From the NCBI GenBank assembly GCA_017308215.1, contig JAFKFQ010000260.1:1-64000 (forward strand): 64,000 nucleotides of DNA, in the 5' to 3' direction. The notes under the pieces were generated by a model. It worked only from the letters and a program-made list of their open reading frames with translations. It was not told the DNA's origin and searched no databases. Source of the DNA: a bacterium (GTDB taxonomy: Bacteria > Planctomycetota > Planctomycetia > Gemmatales > Gemmataceae). A program made the translations under genes and the position numbers. This document shows positions 45,901-54,947 of this stretch, piece by piece. Each line of letters opens with the position of its first letter. The stretch's first letter is position 1.

Positions 45901-47143
45901 AGAACACGTCCGAGGCTTCCGTCACCTTGCGAGAGTCGGCAATCGCCTCGGGCGACATGTAGACGAGGGCTTGCGCCTCGACGAGATCCTCGACGTTCGT
46001 GACCCGGCCCGAGGTCGAGGCCGCCTCCCGGACGCCCACCTGCCAGTTGTAGACCTGTAGCTTCGGCAGCGCCGCCGCGGCGTCGGTCACGAGGATGCTC
46101 TGCGGGCAGAGCGCCCGGTGGACGACCCGCTTGCGGTGTGCGTAGCGGATGGCGTCGGCGACCTGCCGCAGCATGTCGAGCCGCTGGCCGCCACCCAGCG
46201 ACGGGCCGTGGGCGGCGAGGTAGTGATCGAACCGGACGGCCCCGGGGTCGAGATACCGGAACAACAGAGCCGGGCCGTTCTCGTGCTCCTTGTAATCGAG
46301 CACCGGCAGGATGCCGGTGTGGTCGAGGGTCTGGATGATCTGGAACTCGCGGGCCGCTGCCCGCTGGTGTCGTTGCCGGTCGTCCTCCGAGGAGGCGTGG
46401 GCCACCGTGTACTGGCGGACCCGGCAGAACACGTTCTCGAACGAGGCGTGCTTGGCTATCCGGTCCTGATACCCCGGCCCGTCGGCGATCAGGTCGCCGA
46501 GCACGTAGTCGCCGACCCGCCGCGCCCGCTGGGAGGGGCGGACGCCCGACTGCTCCATCGCCCGGGACAGGGCCTTGGCGACCTTGATGTCGATAGGCGT
46601 CCGCAGCTCGGGGTCGATCCCCGGCCCGTCCCGGCTAATGAGGGCGGCGAGGATGCCCTTCCGCTCGGGGTGGTGGGCGTCCGCGGGCCGGTCCTTCAGC
46701 AAGACCCGGTTGCGGGCGGGGCCGGCGAGGTCAAACTGGAGATTGTCCGCCGATAGGAAGACGAGGGCGTCGAGCCACGGCAGGCGGACCTTGCTCGCCG
46801 CGGACTGGGCTCTGAGCAGGGAAACCAGCGCCTTCGCCTTGCGGTTGGCGAGCAGGACGGGGTTGTCCTCGGAGCGGGTGTGGCCCTCGTGGGCGAGGGT
46901 CCATGTGGCGGCGTCACCCCAGATGCGGCCTTCCCACGCCTTCGCCTCGACCAGCCAGAAGCCCTGCTTGGTCAGGACGAGCAGATCCACCTCGTAGATG
47001 GCCCCGTCGGGGGTCTGGAACTCGAAGTTGGACCATGCCCGGTACGGGTCGTGGTCGGGCAGGCCCGCCCGGACGAAGTCCAGCCCCTGCCGCTCCCAAG
47101 CTCGCTGGGATGGGGTGATGATGTTCCAGCGGGGCGGTTCCAT
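42908..47143 (-). CDS. pglW: BREX type 2 serine/threonine kinase PglW with NERD domain and tandem kinase folds
   Basis: 1411 residues, first gene of the Pgl operon. The N-terminus holds a NERD nuclease-related domain (EVDLLVLT 51-58, VEAKAWEG 65-72). A first kinase-like fold has HRALCPQSILV near residue 339, where the catalytic Asp of HRD is Ala, so it is probably inactive. A second kinase has GQGATATALLV, VLKVAL and an intact VVHRDIKPDN near 628, with DFS in place of DFG near 654. A helix-hairpin-helix follows (LHMMRGVGNQTRQEIVRFV near 830) and a long C-terminal region. PglW phosphorylates partners in the phage-growth-limitation system; its target here is unknown. Confidence 0.93.
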   Translation of the reverse strand: MEPPRWNIITPSQRAWERQGLDFVRAGLPDHDPYRAWSNFEFQTPDGAIYEVDLLVLTKQGFWLVEAKAWEGRIWGDAATWTLAHEGHTRSEDNPVLLANRKAKALVSLLRAQSAASKVRLPWLDALVFLSADNLQFDLAGPARNRVLLKDRPADAHHPERKGILAALISRDGPGIDPELRTPIDIKVAKALSRAMEQSGVRPSQRARRVGDYVLGDLIADGPGYQDRIAKHASFENVFCRVRQYTVAHASSEDDRQRHQRAAAREFQIIQTLDHTGILPVLDYKEHENGPALLFRYLDPGAVRFDHYLAAHGPSLGGGQRLDMLRQVADAIRYAHRKRVVHRALCPQSILVTDAAAALPKLQVYNWQVGVREAASTSGRVTNVEDLVEAQALVYMSPEAIADSRKVTEASDVFSLGAIAYHLFANRPPAATPSELAKILREQKGLSVSAVLDGAGPRLEELIQWSTHPDVLTRIGSVEDFLTLLDDVEDELTAPAEALVTDPLHAKRGDRLPHGFVVERALGQGATATALLVTKGDKEFVLKVALTDADNARLHDEAEALRTIHSEFVVALVDELTMGGRTVLVLQKAGDNTLAALLRAEGVPGLEMLARYGDDLLSALASLERHGVVHRDIKPDNIGIRSLTKQRNQLILFDFSLARAPLESVHVGTEGYRDPFLKNRRPVRWDLAAERYSAAVTLYEMTLGAGVLPQWGTDRSDPALTDDELVVEAEKFDPSVREGMEAFFRKGLHRDPSRRFDNADQMRWAWQQVFEGAEQRTIKTPAGHEVDLSVSLEEADLKTPIAVLGVSTRARNALERAEVLTVRDLLAFPVKELHMMRGVGNQTRQEIVRFVTELRARFPDAASRPAEQPVHDETTGPPSLEALEHRTVGVRSRKKEAEWNIRAGLLGTTAPDSQPVSHWPSQTDIAGALKITRARVGQVLTADRSRWLKDPLLTSFRHELCEQIQRLGGVVTVPEVIDLTILLRPPASAVEAARQQRMASAVARAAVETEGSTAQPRFQLRRVAGKAVVSCTQDLAAYAEALGRVADELAGGDPLPPPLRIFQELYEVQAPPQPHGCQPFGNERLLRLAAAMSKAAAVSSRQELYPRGMAAERALRLGLGALAGLGLGDGDGGFTVEQIRSRLEGRYPEAERLPDRPVLDALLHRVGLDVQWNPETATFHRREARIFATSGSSAGPRRSTATSARHVEVTPDVAEARQFEERLRHAYNDGGFLALTVRPSRMRRCEDELLRRFKLQRVSFDELLLDALRREAMELEIDWAIVEQADGSDPASPDWQNLLYLTERVVPKITADLTSRRDHLLLVHPGLIARYDQMSVLEALRDKVGHDVPCPGLWVLVASDGQSDMPVLDHAEIPLITPGQRAKVSESWIENLHRARPVTAAPAVAGKKGAN

Positions 47144-47736
47144 ACGACTCTGTTGTCCACCGGATCTCGGTCGCGGCCCACGTCAACCGCGGGCTCACGT
47201 GCGCGCCCTCCGCTCGGCCTGTCTCAGCACCGTGTCGGGGTTTTCGCGCCGGAACAGCCGGTAGTCATTGAACGTGGCCGGCGGGCGGCGACATTCCCCG
47301 CCAGCTCCGAGTCGCGGAGCGAGCTCAGGATGACACTAAAGGAGGCCGTAACGTTCGCATTCTCAAGGCAGTCCGGCAGTTTGTTCGCGGGCGACTTCGG
47401 AGACGCTGGCGGAGTTTGGTAAACCATACCAGAAGTGCGTACACTCGCCTACAACCTGTCGGGTCGGTCCGCCATGATCCGACCACCGCGCGACCTGCAA
47501 AACCGGGACGACAGGTGCGCCCTCCACCTCGGCTGAACCTTGGAGCGGTACGGCGCCAAGCCGACGTGCCGTCCCACGCCCGCCCACGGGAGGCACCTAT
47601 TCTGCCGTGAAGTCTTCGCAGGGCCACCCCGCGTCGCCCAAACGGAGACCTAGAGCCATCACTCCGCTGTCGTTAACCTAGCCCGGGCAGGAAGACGAGC
47701 GTTACCACGCCGCCTGCTCGGGACCCGAGGCGCCCA
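47144..47736. other. Divergent promoter region between pglW and the DUF6361-like cassette
   Basis: 593 bp without a supported gene. It must contain promoters for the BREX operon (minus) and for the three-gene cassette (plus). A dyad TGGTA-AACCA-TACCA at about 47417-47431, in an AT-richer patch, is a candidate operator. Open frames here lack protein-like features or ribosome-binding sites. Confidence 0.5.
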
Positions 47737-49062
47737 GTGCTTCCCTTCCTCACCGCTTACGACCCACTCGGGGGCAGGTCCGGCAGCATCGACCCGCTGG
47801 GCGCGCTCCAATCCTACGGCGCGCTCGCGGACCTGCTGCTGCCGGGGGTTACGACCATCACCACCCGGTCGCGCTACTTGTCCATGCTGTGCGCCGCCCT
47901 CGCCACCGCGGAGGACCACCGCGCGTTCCCGCCGGGTGCGGCGGGCTTGGCCCAGCGGCGGAAGGCGGTGGAGCCCTTCGAGCGTCTGTGGGCGCTGGCC
48001 TGTGTGGCGGCGAATAAGGGCGGGCACGACGGCGCGGCGGACGGCCTGCGTGGCATCTCATACGCCGAGCGCACCTACAGCCAGTTCGCCGCCAGCGGCA
48101 AGCGGGTGACGTGCGACTTCCCACTCCTGAAGTACCAGTCCCGCACCGGGGCGGTCGGGACGTACTGGACCGCACTCGTGGGCGGACAGCTGGTCCACCC
48201 CGACACCGGCGCTCTCGCCGCCGAGGGGCATGAACTCGCCGGTCACTTCCCCGAGCTACCTCTCGACGCCAAAGACCGGGCCAAAGTCGCCGACCCGGAG
48301 GCGGCCCGCCGCGCGTCCCTGCCACTCGACGAACTGGCCGAGTGGGGCGGGCGCTGCCACCTCCGCGCCGCCGGTCGCCACGAGCGTCGGCAACTCGGCG
48401 AGGCCCTCACCGCCGACGACCGCCGGGAGTGCGTGAACCGCGCCCTCGGGGGCATGGCGGACGACATCCCCGCCGTCTGGGACGTACCGCACGTCGCCCG
48501 GCTGGGCGGCGCGCTGGGCGAGATCCCTCGGGCCGTCGAACTCGGCCTGCCTGTCGTCGTCGAGGCCGTCGTGGTGGCGGAGCAGTTCCACGAGGCGGTA
48601 CTGGCGGTGTTCAAGACCCTCCTCTGGTGGGGCACCCTCCACGCGGGGAGGCCGGTCGCGGAACTGGTCGGGGACGCCGACTTCCGCAAGGCGTTCGACC
48701 GCTGCCGGGAGACGGCCCGGGCGCTCGGGGCCTTCCGCGAGGGGTGCGACCGGCGGGATGTCCGCGCCGCCACCGAGGGTTTGGTCGGGTTCTGCGGTCA
48801 GGTCGAGCGGTGCCCCTCGGAGCGCCAACTCGTGACCGAGGTGATGGACCGCCACCGCCGGGTCCAGTCGGGCAAGGTGGACGGCGGGGTGCCGAAGTGT
48901 GACTGGGTCGTGTGGGACGGCACCGCCCTGCTGCGGCCCACGCCGCGCTTCCAGCGGGCCGACCGACCCGCCCTCGCGTCGGGCGCAGCCCTGACCCACC
49001 CGTACCGCTTGGAGCCGTTCGTCCACATGCTCCGCGAGAACGACGTACTACGCCGAAACTGA
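47737..49062 (+). CDS. DUF6361-like protein, first gene of a three-gene defence-like cassette
   Basis: 441 residues from a GTG at 47737 with a weak CGAGG upstream. The N-terminal YGALADLLLPGVTTITTRSR followed by YLSML resembles the DUF6361 signature (ADLLFPGTSTIQTRARY). The rest is mainly helical with no catalytic motif. It is followed 20 nt later by a PLD-type nuclease and then a SNF2-type helicase, all on the plus strand and divergent from pglW. Proteins of this type are found with PLD and helicase genes in defence islands; I recall the Azaca (ZacABC) system as similar but cannot confirm it. Function unknown. Confidence 0.65.
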   Translation: MLPFLTAYDPLGGRSGSIDPLGALQSYGALADLLLPGVTTITTRSRYLSMLCAALATAEDHRAFPPGAAGLAQRRKAVEPFERLWALACVAANKGGHDGAADGLRGISYAERTYSQFAASGKRVTCDFPLLKYQSRTGAVGTYWTALVGGQLVHPDTGALAAEGHELAGHFPELPLDAKDRAKVADPEAARRASLPLDELAEWGGRCHLRAAGRHERRQLGEALTADDRRECVNRALGGMADDIPAVWDVPHVARLGGALGEIPRAVELGLPVVVEAVVVAEQFHEAVLAVFKTLLWWGTLHAGRPVAELVGDADFRKAFDRCRETARALGAFREGCDRRDVRAATEGLVGFCGQVERCPSERQLVTEVMDRHRRVQSGKVDGGVPKCDWVVWDGTALLRPTPRFQRADRPALASGAALTHPYRLEPFVHMLRENDVLRRN

Positions 49063-49082
49063 GCACCGACACCGGAGCGGAC

Positions 49083-51242
49083 ATGGAGCCGACACGCCGT
49101 CTCCTCGACTACTACCTGCCGCCCGGCGAGGGGTTCGTCCTCGAATCGCTGGTTTGCACGACATATCAGGTGGATTTCGAGTTCTTCGAGGAGGAGCTGC
49201 TGCCCGCCGCCCTCGGCGTGCGCGCTCCGGTCAGCCGCCTGCGGGCGTTCCGCTCGGAACTGGAGCGGCGGCTGCAAAAGGCGGAAGTGTCTGTGCTCTA
49301 TGACCTCGGCGGGTGCGAGCGGCTGGCCCGCCTGTCCCCGCGCATCGACGCGATCCCCGTCGCAGCCCGCAAGCTCCACTCCAAGATCACGCTCCTCGCG
49401 TGGGTCCGCGAGGGCGGGGCCACCGGCACGTCCCCCGAGCGGCGCGCCCGGCTGATCGCGGGGTCGGCGAACCTGACCCGGCAGGGCTTCCGCCAGAACT
49501 ACGAGTGTGTGGCGGCGGCGGACTTCGGTGGGCGGAGCACCTCGCCGCGCCCCCTGCTTGCGAAGGCCATCGCCCTCGTCCGCCAGATCGGCGCGGAGTC
49601 CCGCGCCCCACAACTGGCCCGGCAGCTTGCGGCGTTCGGGGGCTTCGCCGCCGGGCTCCCGGTGGGACCCGCCGCCTCGGACGATCCGGTCGCGCTCGTC
49701 GCCTCCGAGGAGGTCGTCCCGACCGTCACCGCCACATGGGCCGAGTTGTCGATCGAGCCGCCCGAGAAGGTGACAATCGCCTCGCCGTTCTGGCCCGAGG
49801 GGGGCACCGCCGCCGAGGCCCTCGCCGGGCTCGTTCGCCGGCTCGGCAACCCCGCGAGCGTCGAGATGGTGTGTCGCGGGGAGCGGTCGGCGGACGGCGC
49901 GGTGTGGTTGCCCGTCTTCGACGCCAGCACGGCGACCGGCTTGAAAAGCAGCCTGACGGGCCGGGTGTTCCTCCGAGCGACCCGCCCCGACGTGGGGCTC
50001 ACGACACCCACAGCCGCCGAGGCCGGGGACGAGTCGGAGGACGCGGAGCTCGCGTCCCGCCTTGGGGCGGGCCGTGACAAGGCCGAGGAGGTACAGCGGG
50101 CGTTGCACGCCAAGTTGATACTGCTGGACGGGCGGGCCGGGAGCGTGCTCTACGCGGGCTCGTCCAACTGCACGCGGCGGGGGCTCGGCCTCGGCGGGCC
50201 GACGAACCACGAGGCGGGGTTCGTCTACCGCCTCACCCCCCGCCTCCGCAAGCAGATCGCCGGGCTGTTGGACTTCGCCGGACCGCTAGTCGAGATCCTC
50301 CCAGATAGTCCGCCCGCGACGGTCCAACCCGCGCCCGCCGAGGAGGTCGCCGTCCCGACCTTCCTTGCCGAAGCCGTTGTCGCGGGCACCCTCGTCACCG
50401 TCCGGTTCCGCGAGCCCGCCCCCGGCGATCTGGTCCTGTTGATGCCCATCCCGACGCTGGCCGGGGAGGACGGGTTCTGGGTCTTGTACCGGGCCGGCGC
50501 CGCCGAGGCGGGGCCTGACCAGCCCGCCGAAGCAGACCTCGCCACATGCCCCCGGTGCGATGACGTTCTGCGACCCCTGCCTGCCGACCCGACCCCCGGC
50601 GAGGCGGTCGTCCCGCACGTGTTCGTCGAGGCCCGGTGGGGCAGCCACTCGGCCAGATTCCCGGTCAGGTTCGACGACAAGGCCCGCCTGCCGCTCCTCC
50701 TCGTCGGGCGCAGGCCGACGGAGGGGGAACTCATCGACTACTTCCTGTTCGGCAAGGAACCGGACGAGTGGGAGAACGGGAGCGGCCTCCCGGGCGAGGA
50801 CGGCACCGCCCCAGCGCCCGACGCCCCCATCGACACGCGGCGCATCCTCGCCTACTTCGTCCGGCGGTTCGTGCAGGCCATACCGGGTATCGAGGCCGAG
50901 GTCCGACGGGCCGCGTACTCCCGCCCGGCGCTGGACGCCGCGCTGCGCGGCCCGACGAGCCCACTCGAACTGGCCGAACGTGCGATCCAGAGCCTCGCGC
51001 TGCCCCCGGCGAGGGACGAGCCGCAGAAGACCCCGGTCGCGGTCGGGTTTCAACTGACGGAGATCCTCGCGGCCCTGCGGCGGTGCGAGGCGGCGGTCAC
51101 CGATCCCGACCTGCGGCAGTGCTTCGGCCCTGTCGTCGCCCGGTGCCGGGGGCTGCTCGACGACCTCGTCGCCCGGCAGCCGGACCTGCGGTCCGGTGCC
51201 TTCCCGGCATACGCCGCGCGAATCGCCGGAGACGCCCGATGA
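49083..51242 (+). CDS. Phospholipase-D-like (HKD) nuclease
   Basis: 719 residues with two HKD half-sites. First: KLHSKITLL (H99, K101), GSAN 127-130 and E141. Second: LHAKLILLDG (H342, K344), GSSN 359-362 and E377 in NHEAGF. Paired HKD sites form one active site; in a DNA-defence setting the family members are usually nucleases. The C-terminal 330 residues include CPRCDDVLRPLP-like Cys residues and a domain of unknown role. The ATG at 49083 follows a CGGAG. The stop overlaps the helicase ATG, indicating coupled translation. Confidence 0.82.
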   Translation: MEPTRRLLDYYLPPGEGFVLESLVCTTYQVDFEFFEEELLPAALGVRAPVSRLRAFRSELERRLQKAEVSVLYDLGGCERLARLSPRIDAIPVAARKLHSKITLLAWVREGGATGTSPERRARLIAGSANLTRQGFRQNYECVAAADFGGRSTSPRPLLAKAIALVRQIGAESRAPQLARQLAAFGGFAAGLPVGPAASDDPVALVASEEVVPTVTATWAELSIEPPEKVTIASPFWPEGGTAAEALAGLVRRLGNPASVEMVCRGERSADGAVWLPVFDASTATGLKSSLTGRVFLRATRPDVGLTTPTAAEAGDESEDAELASRLGAGRDKAEEVQRALHAKLILLDGRAGSVLYAGSSNCTRRGLGLGGPTNHEAGFVYRLTPRLRKQIAGLLDFAGPLVEILPDSPPATVQPAPAEEVAVPTFLAEAVVAGTLVTVRFREPAPGDLVLLMPIPTLAGEDGFWVLYRAGAAEAGPDQPAEADLATCPRCDDVLRPLPADPTPGEAVVPHVFVEARWGSHSARFPVRFDDKARLPLLLVGRRPTEGELIDYFLFGKEPDEWENGSGLPGEDGTAPAPDAPIDTRRILAYFVRRFVQAIPGIEAEVRRAAYSRPALDAALRGPTSPLELAERAIQSLALPPARDEPQKTPVAVGFQLTEILAALRRCEAAVTDPDLRQCFGPVVARCRGLLDDLVARQPDLRSGAFPAYAARIAGDAR

Positions 51243-54200
51243 AACTATCCCCCAAGATCGACCTGAGCCGGTCGCTGCGTCAGGTTTTCGGCAACAAGAA
51301 GGAGTTCAACACTCAGATCCGGTCCGACTGCGCCCGACAGTCCGAAACGGCCAACGCGATCTTGGGGCGATTTTTCGGGGCGCGTGACCAGCGGGAGATG
51401 ATGCTCCTCGCCGACGAGGTGGGTTTGGGGAAGACCTACGTGGCCCTTGCGGTCGCCGTCTCGGTGCTGGACGCGATCCGCCGGGAGGACGCCCCCGATG
51501 GGCTCCCCGCGAACAAGCCCTTGGCCCTCGTGCTAACACCGACCAACGACGCCCTGTTCAACAAGTGGCTCCGCGAGGCCGAGACCTTCAAGAAGGATTG
51601 TGCCCTACAAGAGGGGGATCTTGATTGGCTCCAAATACTCAGCCCGCTCGAAAACGGTAGCAGTTCCGGCAACGTGATCGACCTAGCGGCACAGGTTCGA
51701 CAGGCTAGCCGCAGTAGGCCCGTGCTACTCATCGCAAAGCACAACGTTTTCGGCAGACCCCTCCACGACCGTGACTTGTGGCGGCGGCGCGGCTTGGCCG
51801 CGGTATTCCGCCACTTCGGAACTCCAGACGAAGTCCGGCGGCACTGGTGCCGCCGCGGCAAGATGTTCGAAAATTACGGGATTCCCGAACTCGGCGACGT
51901 GATGGGTGTGACCGACTCAGGCCCGCTATGGGCCGACTCGGCCTCGCAGAACTTGGAGAGGGCCTACAGCCGGGCGCTAGCCTCGAACCCCCAACTCGCA
52001 AATCGGTGTTCGGCGGCGTTGGGCGAGAATGACCGAGATCGGTTTTACCACCTGCTTGACGATCTAACCCGGGTCGCGTTAGTGGGGGACTGGCCCCAGT
52101 TCCCACTCGTCGTCATCGACGAGGTGCATGGGTTCAAGAACCCGAAGGTGCAGGCCCGTCAGAACTTGGAGGCGTTCGCCACCGGGCGCGTGTGTCGTCT
52201 GCTGGGGCTCTCGGCCACCCCGTTCCAGCTAAGACACGACGAACTGCTGAGCGTGCTGGCCCTCCGGGGCATCCTGTCCCTGCCGAAGGATCGCGCCGGT
52301 GCGCTCGATCAGGCGGTCGCCACCCTCGAAAAGAGCATGAGGGCGGCGCACGATTCGGGCGAGACGTTCCGCAGGCGCTGGAAGGCGCTCCGACCCGGCG
52401 ACAAGCCCGGTGTCGGGAAGGCGTGGGAGGCCGTGAGCAAGGCCGACGAGGCCGAGCGTCCCGCGGTCGCGGCCCAGTCCCGCCCGCCGCGGGTGGCCCA
52501 CGCCGTCGCCGCAGCGCTCGACCTCGAACGGCGGAATGCCGAACTCAGGCGACACCTCCACCCGTTCGTGATCCGGCACCAGCACGTCCGCGGATATCGG
52601 GAACACTTCGTCGGCCACCTCGCGGCGCGGGACGACCAACGCGGGAGTCGGTCATTCGGTTGGTCCCCCGGCATCGAAGTGCGGGGCACCGACGAACTCG
52701 CCCAGTACGTGATGATGCGGGCGGTCGCGCTGGCGAAGGAGGAGCGGGGGTTGCCCGGTCTGGGGGCGGAACTGACGGGCAGTTACCGGCACCTCGTCGA
52801 GACGGCGGCGGTCTGGAAGCGGCTCGCCAAGGCCGACACCCCGCTGCTCCGGGACTATCACGATGTCCTCAAGGGGATGATCGGGGAGCGCACCGGGCAA
52901 CACGACCCGGACTCCGACCACTGCAAGGTGCAGGCGACGGTGCGGCGCGCGATGGAGTTCTTCAAGCAGGGTCAGAAGTCGCTGATCTTTTGCGTCTTCA
53001 CGAAGACCGCCGAGACCGTCCGGGACCAACTGCAAGCGGCAATCGAGGCCCACCTCGCGGAGATGCGCACCCGCGTGTTCGGGGACGCCGTGGTGTTCGA
53101 GAACTTCCGCCGCCGCTTCTTCAACCGGCGCGAGCCGCTCTTCTCGCTGATTCAGGACCACCCGCTGCTCGGCGAGATCCGGGGCGGGCGCGCCGGCGTG
53201 GGGCACCAAGTCGCGCTCCGCGTCGAGCACCTTCGGCAGATCGCGGCACTTCTGGTGGAGCGGGGCGAGTACGCCGATTCGGACAAGCCCGACCGCCGCC
53301 TCATCCTCGCGGCCACCGAGCACGTGGCCGTGACCTCGTGGCGCGGCTCCCCGGACGGCGAGGCGTGGCTGGGTAACGTCCTCAAGAACTGTTCCGAACT
53401 GGCGGGCAGAATGGCCGCCCCGAGTTGGCTGGAGGCGCGGGAGCCGCTGTCCCGGAGCGAACGCGCCGGTCGCGCTCGCCGGACCTTGGACCCCGAAGCC
53501 GCCGAGTCCACGAGCGACCCGCTCGACGCCGAAGAGTCCGTAGGAGGGAGCGAATCCGGGCGGGAAGCGGGTTCGTCGGACGCCCAAGTCGAGCAGTGGG
53601 TGCAGCGGCTCCGCGAGGACGCGATTGGGGGGATCGTCGCCCCCTACTTTCGGCGAGGTGTGGTCGCCGCCGAAGGGCACCAACCGTTGCTGGCCGCGCA
53701 CCACCGGAGCCTGCTGGCGGCGTTTGATCTGCCGACCCGCGCGGTCGCGGGCCAAGTCTTCCGCCGCATCCTGATGGCCGAGGAGTTCCTGCTGCGGTAT
53801 CTGGCCGATGTCGAGAAGGAGCAGACCGAGCGCTGGGCCGACTACCTGTCCGAGCGGTACGTGAAGCCGCTCGACGGCCACCTCGAATCGCTGCGGGATC
53901 GCGTCCACACCTATTTCGAGACCCTCGTGCGGGCCAAGAAGAACCACGCGCTCCTGTCCGGCTACCACGTCGGGGCCGAGAACCGCAACGTGGTCCAGCT
54001 TGTCAAGGGCGAGACCCAGAACCGCGACCGCTACTACCTCGGCTTCAACACGCCGTACCGCCCCGAGATTCTCGTCTCCACCTCGGTCGGGCAAGAGGGG
54101 ATCGACCTGCACCGCGAGTGCCGCCACGTGATCCACCACGACATGTGCTGGAACCCCGCGACGATTGAGCAGCGTACCGGGCGCGTGGACCGGATCGGCA

Positions 54201-54658
54201 GTAAGGTCGAACGGGAGCGCATTGGTACGGAGGACGGCGAGGGGCCGACACTGGAGATCGCCGTCCCGTACCTCGCCGCGACCTACGACGAGCGAATGTT
54301 CGAGGAACTCTACCGCCGCGCGCAACTGTTCGAGGTGACGCTCGGGGGCGAGATACGGGTGGAGGGCCGGATCGACCCGGAGCACGTCGCCGCCGAGCAC
54401 CGGAGCAGGGAGGTGCGGGGCATCGGGACGGACGACGAGGACATCGGCGATGAGTCCGAGGAGACCGGCGCGGTGGACCTACCCGTGGACATGATCGAGC
54501 GACTCCGGGTCGATCTGTCGGTGTGGAAGCCGCCACAGCTCCGCGCGTCGCACCGACCGTCGTCCGCCGATCCTCCGCCCCCCTCGGGGGGCCTTCGCCC
54601 CGCACCCGCAACAGACTACCCCACCTCGGCAGGTGCGGGGAGCGAGCATTCACCGTGA
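51239..54658 (+). CDS. SNF2-type superfamily 2 helicase of the cassette
   Basis: 1139 residues. N-terminal DEVGLGKT Walker A (59-66), FPLVVIDEVHGFKNPK near 290, LLGLSATPFQ, and C-terminal TSVGQEGIDLHRECRHVIHH with EQRTGRVDRIGS (motif VI near 980), the RapA/SNF2 arrangement. Motifs are intact, so it should be an active translocase. A long spacer between the two RecA-like halves and an acidic tail are present; the last 50 residues are Pro/Ser-rich and may be an extension formed by readthrough into neighbouring DNA. Together with the PLD protein it could translocate along and cut DNA, as proposed for DISARM DrmA/DrmC; that analogy is inference. Confidence 0.85.
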   Translation: MKLSPKIDLSRSLRQVFGNKKEFNTQIRSDCARQSETANAILGRFFGARDQREMMLLADEVGLGKTYVALAVAVSVLDAIRREDAPDGLPANKPLALVLTPTNDALFNKWLREAETFKKDCALQEGDLDWLQILSPLENGSSSGNVIDLAAQVRQASRSRPVLLIAKHNVFGRPLHDRDLWRRRGLAAVFRHFGTPDEVRRHWCRRGKMFENYGIPELGDVMGVTDSGPLWADSASQNLERAYSRALASNPQLANRCSAALGENDRDRFYHLLDDLTRVALVGDWPQFPLVVIDEVHGFKNPKVQARQNLEAFATGRVCRLLGLSATPFQLRHDELLSVLALRGILSLPKDRAGALDQAVATLEKSMRAAHDSGETFRRRWKALRPGDKPGVGKAWEAVSKADEAERPAVAAQSRPPRVAHAVAAALDLERRNAELRRHLHPFVIRHQHVRGYREHFVGHLAARDDQRGSRSFGWSPGIEVRGTDELAQYVMMRAVALAKEERGLPGLGAELTGSYRHLVETAAVWKRLAKADTPLLRDYHDVLKGMIGERTGQHDPDSDHCKVQATVRRAMEFFKQGQKSLIFCVFTKTAETVRDQLQAAIEAHLAEMRTRVFGDAVVFENFRRRFFNRREPLFSLIQDHPLLGEIRGGRAGVGHQVALRVEHLRQIAALLVERGEYADSDKPDRRLILAATEHVAVTSWRGSPDGEAWLGNVLKNCSELAGRMAAPSWLEAREPLSRSERAGRARRTLDPEAAESTSDPLDAEESVGGSESGREAGSSDAQVEQWVQRLREDAIGGIVAPYFRRGVVAAEGHQPLLAAHHRSLLAAFDLPTRAVAGQVFRRILMAEEFLLRYLADVEKEQTERWADYLSERYVKPLDGHLESLRDRVHTYFETLVRAKKNHALLSGYHVGAENRNVVQLVKGETQNRDRYYLGFNTPYRPEILVSTSVGQEGIDLHRECRHVIHHDMCWNPATIEQRTGRVDRIGSKVERERIGTEDGEGPTLEIAVPYLAATYDERMFEELYRRAQLFEVTLGGEIRVEGRIDPEHVAAEHRSREVRGIGTDDEDIGDESEETGAVDLPVDMIERLRVDLSVWKPPQLRASHRPSSADPPPPSGGLRPAPATDYPTSAGAGSEHSP

Positions 54659-54947
54659 ATATGCTCGGGACGCGACTATAACCCGCCCGCCCACGTTCAA
54701 CAAGCCCGGCGACGGGCGCACCGTCTGCATCGGCGGAAACGTGTACCGATTCCCCGCCACCGGCGGGTACGCCGAGGACAGGTACGCTTTGTGGGAAGTC
54801 GTCGTTCCACCGGGCGGCGGGCCGTTCTTGCACAACAACGGCCTCCCTTCGGGCACGGCGGTCAACTTGCTCCCGGCCAGCCCGATACAACTCCGTGAAG
54901 GCAGACAAGAACCGGTCCAACACTGGCGGATCAGCGGGACTATCTGA
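54633..54947 (+). pseudogene. Truncated cupin-domain remnant
   Basis: The frame contains FNKPGDGRTVCIGGNVYRFP, then YALWEVVVPPGGGPFLHNN, the first strands of a cupin barrel (homologues continue PPGGGPPPHIH). The metal-binding His pair is not maintained, and the frame soon ends at a TGA directly before the next gene's ATG. It overlaps the helicase 3' end, so it looks like a leftover of an insertion or deletion rather than a working gene. Confidence 0.5.

Noticed and set aside
47737-54658. Annotating the cassette as DISARM
   Set aside because: A helicase and a PLD protein are present, but no DUF1998 (DrmB) protein or DISARM methyltransferase is adjacent, and the first gene is DUF6361-like.
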